Of a stretch of DNA of 64,000 bases, positions 11,394-22,399 are shown piece by piece; the stretch's first letter is position 1; every line of letters starts with the position of its first letter. The stretch spans positions 1,178,001-1,242,000 of the forward strand of contig QVRM01002192.1 of NCBI GenBank assembly GCA_003439945.1, in the 5' to 3' direction. The position numbers and the translations under genes were made by a program. The DNA is from Dermanyssus gallinae. Taxonomy: Eukaryota > Arthropoda > Arachnida > Mesostigmata > Dermanyssidae. The notes beneath the pieces are model-generated. The model had not been told where the DNA came from and ran no database searches. It saw nothing but the letters and a program-made list of their open reading frames with translations.

Positions 11394-13002
11394 CTAGAAT
11401 AGAGGCACGGAAAAGAACAGCGCAGTCGAAAGCATCGCGATGAACGCCAGCGGCAGTGTGAACACCGAATCAAGTGCTCGATGGTAGCGCTGCTCGACGT
11501 CCGAAATAAGCACCTCGGATTTATCGCCGGCCGCACCGCCGCCCACGCCATGGCCGCTCATGGCCCCGCCCGTCGAGGCTCCGGCAACGAGTCCCGACAG
11601 CTTGGCGAGGAAAGAGCAGTCAAGATGGCCCCGCATCACCGCCAAATGGACGCAGTTGCACGCAAACAGCGCCCCCAGAACGAACATGAACTGGCCGTTG
11701 AGTAGGGTCAGCACGGAGAGCGACTGGGGCGCCGAGACGTCGGCGGCCAACCGCAGGTGCACGAACGCCGAACCCAGCAGTAGCGTGACGATGATAAGCC
11801 GTACATCGGCTCGGTTTGCGGGAATTATCATCGTAAGCAGCGCCAACGTGACAAGCGTGACCAACGGCACGACGTGTCCGATCACGTGGCGGCATGCTTT
11901 GCGCTGGAGCGTCAACGTGACTTCGATGCTCGGGTAGGGGTTGGGACAGCAGGAGTACTTCTTCTCGCGTCGAACTTGCGTCGTCGACACGAGACGCCAC
12001 TCGGAGTTCTGTGTGAACGTGCCGTCATCCTGGATGCTGTCGGGCAGCTGCAAGTCGATCTTGGTCATGTCGTACGTCCAGCTGCCGAAGACGATCGTGC
12101 AGCGCTGCACGTCGAACGGAAACCACATGGCGCTGAGGTTGCATGATACTTGACCGCTCACCGGAGGCACCCAGATCAACTGAAACAGGCGACAGTCCGA
12201 CGAATAAACCATCTCGATCTATCTCTTCCTCAGTATCAATTTGTCCGTGTGTATGTAGGTCACGTGCGCAAATAGTATGTAAGCACATCGTCGTGTCCGT
12301 GAAAAGATGCGACATGGTCGTTTAAGCACATAATTGGTAAAAAAATGAAGTTCTCTTCTTAGCTTGCACGTCCAATATACCAAATCATAACCCTACGACT
12401 ATTCACAGCGCTCAAGCATACATTTTACGCGATAATTTTGGTACCAAATATACGGCGATCCGATTCGTGACTGCTGAGTAAGTAAGGTTTTTCGGCGGTC
12501 ATGTCGAGATTGAGTGTATGCATAAATTACCTTTTTCATCAGATAAATCGCTCTAGGTCATTTATGCATCCGCTCAATCTCGACGCGCCACCGAAAAAAA
12601 AACTTAAATTTTATCCGCTCTGGTTCACATTTGATTTGATACCAAAATGATCCTTATGAAATGCGCGTTTGCATGAATGTGTTAGTTTTGAGCGCTGCGA
12701 GTGGTCGCAGGGTTATGATTTTTAGATCTTGGGCGTGAAAGTGAATAAAGGAACTTCATTTTTAGCGAATTTTTTTCTAAACGACCATGTCGCACCTTCT
12801 GACTGACGTGATATGTTCTTCAAAAGAAGCAGAATTTTCACGGATACGTCGATGCGCTTAGTTTCTAGATAGAATGATTGTCTTGCAATTGCACATTTTG
12901 TGCTCTTATGTCGGGCAACAACAGTGTCACGGATTTAAGGCGAGTACTACCGAGTGTGCAAACGTATTTTAAATGATTAATAAATCATCACAATATTTGC
13001 TT

Positions 13003-13071
<69 letters not shown>

Positions 13072-13567
13072 CCTCCTAAGAAGACTTTCAAAGATATATT
13101 AGGAATTGTAGAGCTCGTTAAAGTAATTTTTTTCAATGAAACATGGTCTCGGAGAAGTCTCGTTTCGGAGTGAGAGTACATTACGAGACTGTACGTAATG
13201 CTCTAACATAACGGCGTTGATGTCAATAAAGATGTCAAAGTCAAAACTAAACTAAGTTACGTTAAGAAAGAATACGAGTAATCCAGAACTTCCGTTAAAG
13301 AGTCGGGCATTAAGCCGCAAGGTACTTAGTGTGCTGCTGCAAGAGGAATCGTCGGGAGCATTTGGGAGACCGGTCAAAAAAAGCAGTGTCTTAACAGGCA
13401 AAGTAAGAGGTATATTGCGCATCCCTGAAAGCAAGATACCTGTATAACTAGGATACGTCTATAATAATATACGCAAACAGCGACAAAGTGTACTACTACT
13501 CATGCTACTCTACTCGATTCACAAGAATTAATGTGTTGAAGCAATAATAATAATAATAATAATAATA

Positions 13568-13663
<96 letters not shown>

Positions 13664-14074
13664 ATATCTAGCCACCTGTCCATTGGGAGCGAGAACAGCC
13701 AGCGTATTCTGCATATTCGACTCGGGCGCATTGTACAGTTTGAGGTCAGGCTTCCAGATGCTCTCGATGGGCATACTCAGCATATCGATACCGTCATGAG
13801 CTGACGCATTCCACCGGAGCTGTGGATCGACCCAGCTAAGCTTGACCCAGCCGTGTAGCATAACCTGGTTTTGGTCAACGTCGACGTTGTCGAGCGTGAC
13901 CAACGTAAAGCTGACGTTGATCACAAGTGAATCGTTTGCACGAGCCACCGGTCGGGTGTTGATGTCGTAGTTTTCGAGCAGGCTGTGCATGAGCTTCTCT
14001 TCGGCTGGAGACGCCAAGGTTGTTCCGCTGACCGTGACGGCCACGACGATGGCCGATAGCCATTGGAAAGCCAT
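11394..14074 (-). CDS. Nicotinic acetylcholine receptor-like subunit, alpha type (two exons, divergent)
   Basis: A Cys-loop ligand-gated channel subunit, expected in neuronal or muscle plasma membrane. Exon 1 (14074-13676) starts with a signal peptide (MAFQWLSAIVVAVTV) and carries binding loop D (GWVKLSW) and loop A (WKPDLKLYN, residues 107-115). Its donor is CAG/GTGGCT. Exon 2 (12179-11394) begins after a good acceptor (CTGTTTCAG), in phase 0, giving NGQ/LIWVPP. It holds the Cys loop (Cys146 to Cys160, 13 residues apart, with WFPFDVQRC), loop B GSWTY (165-169) and the vicinal Cys210-Cys211 in YSCCPNPY that marks alpha subunits. M1 is ~231-253, M2 ~259-278, M3 ~289-314 and M4 ~369-393, with a TAG stop. 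The predicted length is 394 aa, short because the M3-M4 loop is a small Gly-rich segment. M2 is unusual: the Glu-Lys before it and the 20' Glu are replaced (AspVal, Ala), with Leu at 2' and Arg and His inside. The longer reading frames on both sides of each exon run into microsatellite or intron and were discarded. Confidence 0.88.
12304..12798. mobile_element. Foldback / MITE-like inverted repeat in receptor intron
   Basis: Two arms of ~225 bp are inverted copies of each other. Outer tips AAGATGCGACATGGTCGTTT (12304-12323) and its near-complement (12779-12798), and inner tips GTCGAGATTGAGTGTATGCA (12503-12522) and its near-complement ending 12584, flank a ~30-bp loop. Similarity continues along the arms with indels. 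There is no coding capacity. It sits wholly in the intron (12180-13675). No clear target duplication was seen. Confidence 0.8.
12945..13068 (+). repeat. Dispersed 3'-end repeat plus (TA)n tract, copy 1
   Basis: About 60 bp (AAGGCGAGTACTACCGAGTG onward) match 57510-57575 closely, including GATTAATAAATCAT and CAATATTT, and in both cases run into AT repeats. Here the (TA)n tract is 13006-13068. It is probably the 3' end of a retroelement whose tail seeds a microsatellite. It lies inside the receptor intron. Confidence 0.55.
13543..13660. repeat. (AAT)n-(ATT)n compound microsatellite
   Basis: About 9 AAT units run directly into about 30 ATT units, so the junction is palindromic. It lies 16 bp inside the receptor intron, just past the exon 1 donor, and creates an artefactual poly-Asn/poly-Tyr extension on the minus strand. 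Confidence 0.95.
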
Positions 14075-17000
14075 GTTGGACAACAGCTTCGTGCGGTTTT
14101 GTGGGTGACGTTCTTTTTCTGTACAACGAAGAGATTGTATCGGCGATGAACGTTCGAATAATTGCAGGAGGCGGTCCGACAGCAGACACCTTCTACAGAT
14201 TCCGGCACGCCACGCTGCAGACACAACCTCCACGACAACCACTACCACCACCACCACAATAATAGCAGCAACAACAATAACAAACACCGAGACACGAGCA
14301 ACGAGATAAAAATCGAGAACAAACGTCTATCTAGCCTCTACCTGAAAGATCGCTCGACCGACCCATTTGTCTATCCAGCTATCTGTATGTCTTGGCCGCT
14401 CGGGCGATGACGAACGAAGAACAACTCTCTGTTTGAACGAAATCCCTGTTGTCACGGCTATATGTTCGAATACAGTATTTACAAACGGCTACTGCAGTGG
14501 TCGGCGGTAACAGCGCTGCCCCGACACTTCCACGGCGTTCCGCGTAGTGGCCGCAATACGGATCGCATGCCGATATTCATAGCCGTCACAAGAAGAGCTG
14601 CCTATCGCGCGCCTTCAACGGCGCCGAATGGGGGCTGACGGAGGCCGACCGGGGGAGAGGCCAGGTGTTTTCAGGAACAGTAGCAGCAAAAAGATGAGAA
14701 TGGGCGCAAAAACAGAGGTTTTTGCATGTAGCACCAGCACCATCATCATAAGTGTTAGTACAACATGTACGTCTCTCTCTCTCTCTATACATCGTCAGCG
14801 GTGCTGCGTTGGTTTTGCGTCATAACCACTAGTCTAGCAACACTCTCCTATTACTTGTCGTACAACTGTTGCTGTTGCATCTGGTACATCTATTGGTATG
14901 GCTACAACATTCCTACGCCAGCCTCTCCCTATTGCTACTACAGTGAGCACAAGCACTGCTCGGCCCGGCTGTGTATCGTTGTGTGTTCAGCGGCCTACCT
15001 CCCAATCAGGCGGCGTTTCGTACTCCATACTTCCATAGTCGGCGTCGGCCACCGCTGTGGCGTGCTGGTGTTGGCTGCTTCATAGGAAGCTCAAGGGCGG
15101 CCCACGTTCGCGCGCTCCAAAGGGAGCAAGTGCGATCAACACGCACTCTAATCTCCTCTGTAACGGGCTGTTACAGCAACAGCAACGACATCAATATCCG
15201 CAGTAGCATCGGCAACACAACAAACAGGAACAAAAACGCCACCAACTAGAAATGCATCGCAGCATACTGTAAGGAGTATTAAGGAAAACAAATACCACCA
15301 AACGTTATATGATACCATCGGATAAAGCTTAGGTAAAGGGATCTTATATTATCGTCTAATATTATCGCTCTCATCACTTGCTCGCTATAGAGCGGCTGCT
15401 GTTGCTAATGACAATGATTGATGGCTGTTGTGGCGTTACTACTGGTGCCGCTGCAGAGTACCTGAGCAAGCTCTCAATATGCGGCAGTATATATATTATT
15501 TATCCTCACACGATATTAGGTAAAAATTATTATGTTATGTTATAGTGCCGTGTGATACAATATTTTATCAGCCGGTTGCACCTGTAAGTTCGATTCTCCT
15601 TGAACTCCCCGTTCTCCTTTGCAGAGTCTTAAAGAAATGTACGTGGTCGTGCCGAAAGGAGTAAAAAAATGACGATGGCTTAAAGAACTCAGGCATTGTT
15701 TCGTAATAGTAGAGTCGTAGCTCCATTGTCGGCCAACTAATTTAGATCTTCGATGGATAACAACATCTATGTGCGAGAAGTTATTTTCTTTAGAAACGTA
15801 GTCCTTACTCTATCGAGATTGATTACAATAGCTAGCATGAGTTTCGGTCACAGCAGACACTAAAGTTTTCCAAGTGCGTGTAGCAATGTGGTTTGTATAT
15901 GACATATCCCCACGCAGTGTCGCCTGGTGGGACGGTCGCTGAAGTGTTCAAATTGTATATAATGACGACTGTATAGTAATGATGTACCATCTTAAAAATG
16001 CAAAGTTATTGCGAAATAAACAATATGTCATTATATGTTATATGACATTTCAGTGGTTGTAATCTTAAGTTTCAGTATGTAACTCTGTTTTTACTGATAG
16101 AAAGCTTTAATAAGGACAGAAATGTCGTCTGTTCTAGACCGCTATAGATCCCTATGCCATCTAAAATTTTTTTTTGCAATATATCCCCAAGACTCCGAAG
16201 ATCAAGCCTGGCACTTCAAGGGATGGCAGGCGTAAAATGCAGTCGCGAAATTTATGCGCCGGCGATGACTTCTATAAACTCGAGGCAGGGAGTTAAACGA
16301 TTGTACAACAGCTAGGGTTTTGTGTATACAACCCTTTTCACCATTTCTTTACGGGCAGTAATGTTAGTAGAGACGCCCTCGTTGCATTAAAGATGTGTCG
16401 CACGGCGATTCCAAGTTCGTAACGGATGGAGGTTTAAAAACAACCACCTTAAAAAATTAATTCTAGTTTAGTTGGATTCTTCTTGCTTATGGATAACGGT
16501 TAGCAAGCAACCTAACCGAGTTCGCAATGACACCATTGTTCTCAAGTATTCAATATACAAGTGAGCTGAGTGCGATTCAAATCTGGTCCCGCCCGGGTCA
16601 GCTTAGGTTTTCGGTGAAGTTGCCCTAGGAGTAGATCTGGATCAATCAGACAGGCTTCCGCTCCGTTATCGCGGAGCGAGAAATTATACAGCACCTCTAT
16701 TTCTCCTCTTCTCTCGTTATACTTCGCGTCAGTAAATATATGCTAATGGGGAGCCCGCCAATGAGCGAGCTTTCTAGGCAATTGTGCACATATCAGTCCA
16801 CTCACCTCTTTACATCTTGATATAACGATGTATTGCCAGAAATAATTCCACCTGCCATAATACGGTAGTGCGCGTCTACATCAAGGCTATGAAAATCGAA
16901 GGAAATACCAAACAGGGCGTATTATACTACCAACCTCGAACTTCTACCTCTATGGCTGCCAACGCAATGCCTTGATATCCCTAGCATTTCAATATAAATT

Positions 17001-18060
17001 CTGATCGGGACATAATATGTCATATTAGGCCCTTTCCTTTAAACAATCTATTGTGCATCACCATAATTGTGGTCAGATATTAGCCAGAGCGTGAATTGTT
17101 GAGCTGCTTATTATGTTGTGCACTCCAATTCCGTAGCTTGCAATCGTATTAACCAAGTCAATCCCCTTTTCATCCTCGGGTCTCTCTAAGCGCGCAATAA
17201 AATCTTTTACTACGACAGTTGCCCGGCTGTGGTCAATCATATCTAAACAGAGGATCAGCTTCCTTACGTGGCTGCTTGTACTCTGGCAAGCTGTACATTG
17301 CGAGCACGTGCAATAATGTATGTAATCACCATTTTACCGTATAAAACTCTAAACTCAGTTGAAGTGGACTCGAATGCGTGTGCTCATCGTACATTTACTA
17401 AATTTCTGGTTTACTGGAGCTTTGACGGATTCGTTTAGAGTCTCGGTCTGTTGGAGATTCACATATCTATTTGATAAAAAAAAATATAGAGCTGCGAGTA
17501 TAATAACGCAAACAAGTCGGCAATAGACATTAAAGCAGAATCGTTTTCCATCGGTCAAGCTCTGACATGGGGAGAAGTGAACAAGCCAAAGAGGGCAATG
17601 TTAGTGGTTGCTAACTAAACGAATCGTGTTAACGTAGATGAGAAGATTTCCCACGTCATTAGATGTCGGTAGAAGACGAAGCCTTGACCGAACGCTCCTT
17701 AGAAAATGCATAGCCGCACACACCGTACGTTTTGAGAGATGACGTCATCTGTAAACCGGGATACTACTATATTATTGTGGTTTTGTAAATGTAAAGCAGA
17801 AGATCGCCCGTTTCGTCGGTGCCGGTGGTGGCTGAAATTAGAACCTCTAAAATGCGTATAGTGTTTTAAAAAGTTAGTGTTTTATAAAGCATTTAAAAAA
17901 ATCAACACTTTCTGGGTCAGAAGACGTCACATCTCTAGAAATAAAGCAATAGACAAAACTCTGACGTTGTGTGCTACTGTATCTCTTCACTGCCATCCGA
18001 TCAGTCGCGCTGCAGCAGGCACAATAACTTGATCAAGTCATTTGTATAATTCTACCTAAA
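14075..18060. other. Upstream of receptor gene; no gene recognised
   Basis: Four kilobases without a supportable gene. The part adjoining exon 1 would hold the receptor's 5' UTR and promoter, and includes CCA/CAA simple repeats near 14240-14285. At 15915-15960 a short block (GGACGGTCGCTGAAGTG) resembles 46950-46990, the end of an APE-type LINE fragment, so it may be a LINE tail. A 67-codon minus frame at 17558-17355 has a hydrophobic N-terminus but no other support. Confidence 0.4.
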
Positions 18061-18069
18061 ATTTAATTT

Positions 18070-19020
18070 AACGTTTATTTATATAACTTCGCTATGTTAG
18101 CACTTTGGAGTGGACTCCGCGCGAACGTGTGGTCATGGGTTCTTTATCCCAGGGTTAGCCCTGTTCAACAATGTGCACCGAACAGACGCTGCATTTCCTC
18201 GTTAAATGTCGAGCGACAGCCTCTGACGCAAAATTCGGATGCTCTCGAGTCTCCCGTCGAAAAATTAAGGCTTCTACCTACGCGCTGAATTAACTTGAGC
18301 GTAAGGCGGCCTGCACCTCCCATAATCTCGAACGCCAACGGACAAAATTCGTGCGAATAATAAACGCTGGAGTATTTTCTGCATTTGTTAGTCTCAGCAT
18401 GACCTGCTCGGTCCGCACCTGCACCGACCATCGAAGGGGCTAATGAGTCGGTAACAGTTGCGTCCCAACCACGCTCAAAGGGCGTCAAAATCAGACTGTC
18501 AGGCCTTTTTCCATCATCCCTGGATAGACCCGGGGGTTTTAGGGCACACGGGAAGCCAGCAGATCTTAGTGCGCGACTAAAGGTGCAATTTAAAGAGAGT
18601 GACGTGCTCGTCGACCTGCACTACAGGCGCATGACAGGCCATGATGGGCCAACGCGTCAATAAATCACCACAACGACACTGGTGGGGCACGACTAGGTCA
18701 ACACCAAGCCGCAGCCCTGCGCTTATGCGCGTCATCTCGTTGTCTAAGAGAGTCCCAATTCGTGGACAGGGTAAGGCGTGTAACTATGTCCTAGCCCCTT
18801 GACTACTAACAGCTGGAAGCCTGGCTCTATCAGCAACGGAAGGTGCTCCATCAATCATACTTGCTAGTCGCTTTTCTTGTAGTAGGGCTATCCAACTGCA
18901 CTGATTAGCACTATTATTGGGAGGAGAATCAAATAAAAACGACAATTCGTCGATCAGCCTGTGAAGTTCCACGTTATAAGCATCCCACCCATCACTGTCT
19001 AATAATGCTTTAACCCCTGG
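18070..19020 (-). mobile_element. RLE-type (R2-like) LINE, copy C, 5' truncated
   Basis: The minus strand encodes the C-terminal end of the same family as copy A (22400-25850). It includes a linker (LIDELSFLFDSPPN), the endonuclease motif WDATVTDSLAPSMVGAGAD and the end PLAFEIMGGAGRLTLKLIQR. The 3' UTR of C and A is shared from ATGTTAGCACTTTGGAGTG through CAGTTCAACAATGTGC-like sequence. Homology to A stops near 19020, the 5' truncation point. Frameshifts break the frame. Confidence 0.85.
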
Positions 19021-19321
19021 AGCTCCAACTCACGAGTTTGGTTTGTTTGTGCTAAGCTGTACTGCCACCTTCGTTTGCACTAAACAAACATCGATAGTAG
19101 CTGCGACTGTTTCTCTCAATTTATGCTAGCAAGCTGGCGCAGCAAGGAAACACAACAGCACATATAGAAACACGACACAATATGCCGCTGGAAAGTTAGA
19201 ATAATAGTCGTGAGACTAGTAGCTTTCCGACTTTTGACTATACTATGGATGTATTTGGATAGGGACAATCAAACTTATATGACTTCTTGAGATGCGGCCT
19301 TAATCGCAAAGAAATGCGTAT

Positions 19322-20178
19322 TTGACGCAACCTAACAAGCATTTCCTGAAGCCTTCAGCAGCATCTTCGCGATGCAGCAAACTAGTCCGTTGCAAAAATA
19401 TCGACATAATACATTTGGTAAATAAATTTACTTATTTAGGGGTCACTATAACGTCAAATGGTAGCAGTTTTCGAAAACATATTGAAACCAGAGTAGGAAA
19501 AGCCATTAGAGCGGCAGCAGCAATTAAAAACCCGCAAATGTTGTCAATACATACCGCGTCCGCCCTTTTCAAGATTAAAATAGAACCAATAGCAACATTT
19601 GGTGTATCACTTATATGGGAGAAATTAGGAGAGGCAGATCTACAGTTACTAGATAGAGTTCGATTTTTCTTCATGAAGCGGGTTTTGGGGTTAGCTAACT
19701 CTTGTAGGAATAGAATAGTTTATATATTAGAAGGGGGGGCTCTAATGACACAGGAATTACAAGTAAAATGGGGTTTACCTAAGACGACGGCCTTCGTGGC
19801 CTACACTATGAAGTGGGGGGAAAAATTAAAGGATATAGACATAGGAATATACACGACGATAGCGATGAGGAGTACAACCTGGCGAGCAGCCGGATATAAG
19901 AATAGGCATCTCACTACGGCATTTGCAGCCCACGGGTTCCATCACGTATTATGCAGCACACAAGAATTCCACAATCCTCAGGAGTGTTGTAGGTGCGCGA
20001 GATGCTTAGGCCATTGTGATAGATACCACGCCGCAGCATGTCCAGCAGTGCAATCAATAGCGGAACTCGCAAGATGAGGGAAGATCCGGTAACGCAGAAA
20101 AACCACTGATTCAGATCGATGTACTTATTTAAAATTTGCCCAACCTGGGTGTTAATAAAACATAATAATAATAAAAAT
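19322..20178 (+). mobile_element. APE-type LINE, 3' end fragment
   Basis: A 251-codon frame (stop 20077) encodes the end of a non-LTR retrotransposon polyprotein: the post-catalytic reverse-transcriptase thumb (KFTYLGVTITSNGSSFRKHI, LLDRVRFFFMKRVLGL) followed by a Cys-His cluster (CCRCARCLGHCDRYHAAAC). The same C-terminal layout occurs at 37600-36841 (minus), 41650-40760 (minus), 46720-46990 and in the longer copy 53529-56336. This fragment is unbroken. The tail is AATAAAACATAATAATAATA. It is 5' truncated and lacks the catalytic Asp pair and the endonuclease. Confidence 0.85.
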
Positions 20179-20390
20179 ATCGACCTAATCTAGATTATAA
20201 AGACGTGAAGAGGCGCTGGTGGTTAACGCACCATTCTGGAGCGGGCCGCTGTCATAATACGCCGTCAACCAACAGAAGGTATGTATGCGTATATATAAAT
20301 ATATAGTAATCCAGAATAAAATAACGGCAGTAGATACAAGCAAAACAAACACTTGGGTAATTTGGTATATAACTAGAAAGAAAGGAAACA

Positions 20391-20415
20391 ATATATATAT
20401 ATATATATATATATA
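20391..20415. repeat. (AT)n microsatellite
   Basis: About 12 uninterrupted AT units just before the 3' end of LINE copy B. Confidence 0.95.
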
Positions 20416-20469
20416 CGAGATGTAAGTAAAGCGAGAATTGTCTCCTGGGAACGTGTGCACAGGAAATAT

Positions 20470-21830
20470 AACTCCCTCTCGTAAAGAGGGTGGCTGGGAC
20501 CACTTCAATAGCGTGTCCTGGACAGATTCCGCGTTCCCGCGTTGGACGTCGAGATCGAGGCGCTGCCTCAGATAAGCTGCAGATCTCTTATCTCCGATTC
20601 AGCTACTCACCGATTCTGCGGAGAAGCTTGCGAGTGACGTCGCCTGAGCCGCCTCGATCGAATGATGCACGATAACCCATTATGGGCTAACTTTTTAACA
20701 GGTTGACCACATTTGCATTGGTGAGGGGAGACAAGATCACAATCGAGGCGGAGTTCTGCCCCGATTTGGGTCGTTTCGTCGCCCAAAAGGGTGCCCAGTA
20801 AGGCGCTTGGAAGCGCATGCAACCAGGCCCTAGATCCCTTAACGGCGACCGCCCGACCGAGACGAGTCTTTGTGGAATCATTAATGGCGTCCGCGAGTAA
20901 GCCGCGATACACTTTGTTGTGCAACAACGCGCTCCAGTCGTGTTGGCTCCGAGGGATATCCGGGACACCACTGAACATTGTCTTTAGCTCCTCTTGTAGG
21001 CGTCTTGTGAGGTCCTTGTACTAAACAGCGCCGGTATCGTCTAGGAGTGCGATGGCATTGTTCTCGGATTGAAGAAGGGAGAAGACTATCGCTGGTCCAG
21101 CCGAGACAAGTGGATCGGGGATCCCCAGGCCTCGCTTGGAAATCGGTAGTTGTTCCTGTTTTCGAGCCAGCGATAAATTAAAAAGGGACTCAAGGGTGTT
21201 CAGCGTTAACTCGTTCAATTGACGAAGGTCGTCCAATCGGCCTGTCAGATCAGCTCCTCGGACAAGTTGGGTGACCCTAGTGGCTGAGAACGACGAGCGA
21301 AGTAAAAAGAGAGCGCGATGAGCGCCGAGCAGGGTGAGGCTATTAGCGACATCTTTTAACATGTTTTGCCATTTTTAAGAGCGCGTTTGAGCCCTTGCGG
21401 TCGGAGGGGGACTCTCAGAAGTCCCAGGTCGTAGTCGAGGGTAATCTTACAACCCGGCAATAAAGCTTGGAGGGGACGAGGATCGGGCGCCTGCGCATTA
21501 TCACCCGTAACGTAAATCTCGCACTTCTCGGGATTTAGCTCCAAGCCAGATTTCTGGCGAAATTCGAGCACGCGCCGAACATCATTGGCAACCATAGTTG
21601 CGTCTCCTTCCCAGCACATCATCATCAAGGTACTAAATGTTTAGTGAGATGTTAAGGGAGTCAACTAGCTCTTTAATGCTCAGGCAAAATAATTGAGGGG
21701 CCAGAGGATCACCCTGTTGCAGCCTCGTGATCGAGGTTATAAGATAATCCGGGAGAACCAGGTGAGAAGAGTAACGGTACGCTTGGTGGACGTGTTGTGC
21801 CAGCTAGGGAAAGTGCGCACCGACCACCTT
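20470..21830 (-). mobile_element. RLE-type LINE, copy B, internally deleted
   Basis: Minus-strand pieces of the same family as A, C, D and G. They are reverse-transcriptase motif LQQGDPLAPQLFCLSIKELV (~21740-21690), GLELNPEKCEIYVTG (~21540), the LGAHRALFLLRSSFSATRV block (~21310), ALPSALLGTLLGDE and the zinc-binding KCGQPVKKLAHNGLSC (~20700), then directly AAYLRQRLDLDVQRGNAESV near the C-terminus (~20560). The endonuclease core between the last two is deleted. The catalytic YLDD region is lost or degraded and the frame breaks several times. Confidence 0.85.
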
Positions 21831-21831
21831 C

Positions 21832-21834
<3 letters not shown>

Positions 21835-21862
<28 letters not shown>
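21835..21862. repeat. (TA)n microsatellite
   Basis: Short TA tract at the 5' (upper) end of LINE copy B, where that copy's homology starts. Confidence 0.93.
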
Positions 21863-21866
<4 letters not shown>

Positions 21867-22399
21867 TATGTCTCTGTGACCCTACTCAGAATGCTATAAC
21901 ATATAACTGACTGTACCCAGTCCGATGAACACATCTTTGCATCAGGGAGTAAACATTTGTTTATTGATATAGTGAGCAGTTTAAGAAATTGGATCTAAGC
22001 TTGTAGAAAGCTTGTTGGAACCAACCGCGGTGCGATTATTTTCCTCTCATTGTGCGTTAGAATGTTTTCTAATGAAGAGTTAAAATTTTAATTTAGAATA
22101 AAACGCTTCACGCTCTGCAGCCAGGACTGTAAACTAACAGTGGCGGGCTAATGTGCTTGCACTTTGTCGCGCATTTTATTTGAAACTGTTTTCCAAAAAA
22201 ACTGGCGTCTTAATCCAGGTTATTTCGCGTTTAGCATGTATATGCCATAATCTATCTAATTTCTCTCAGAAAGTTTACTACTGCGTAGGCTTTATACCTC
22301 TTTAAGCACATCGCCTGTAATTATAATTGTTACTTCCTCCCCCCTCACAATATTGAGAGGTGGATTGATATCTTTTGTTTGACTAGAACTAGGACATTT

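Noticed and set aside
12180..12212. Exon 2 starting at the ATG at 12212
   Set aside because: A better acceptor (CTGTTTCAG) at 12180 gives NGQ/LIWVPP, which fits the family alignment; the extra 11 residues do not.
13505..13675. Poly-Asn/poly-Tyr C-terminal extension of the receptor exon
   Set aside because: It is the (ATT)n microsatellite just past a splice donor, so it is intronic.
14075..14287. 71-residue Val-rich N-terminal extension of the receptor
   Set aside because: A conventional signal peptide starts at the ATG at 14074; the upstream part comes from CCA/CAA simple repeats.
16560..16640. tRNA-like element (GATTCAAATC resembles a B box)
   Set aside because: The match to the B box is off by one position and no A box or second copy was found.
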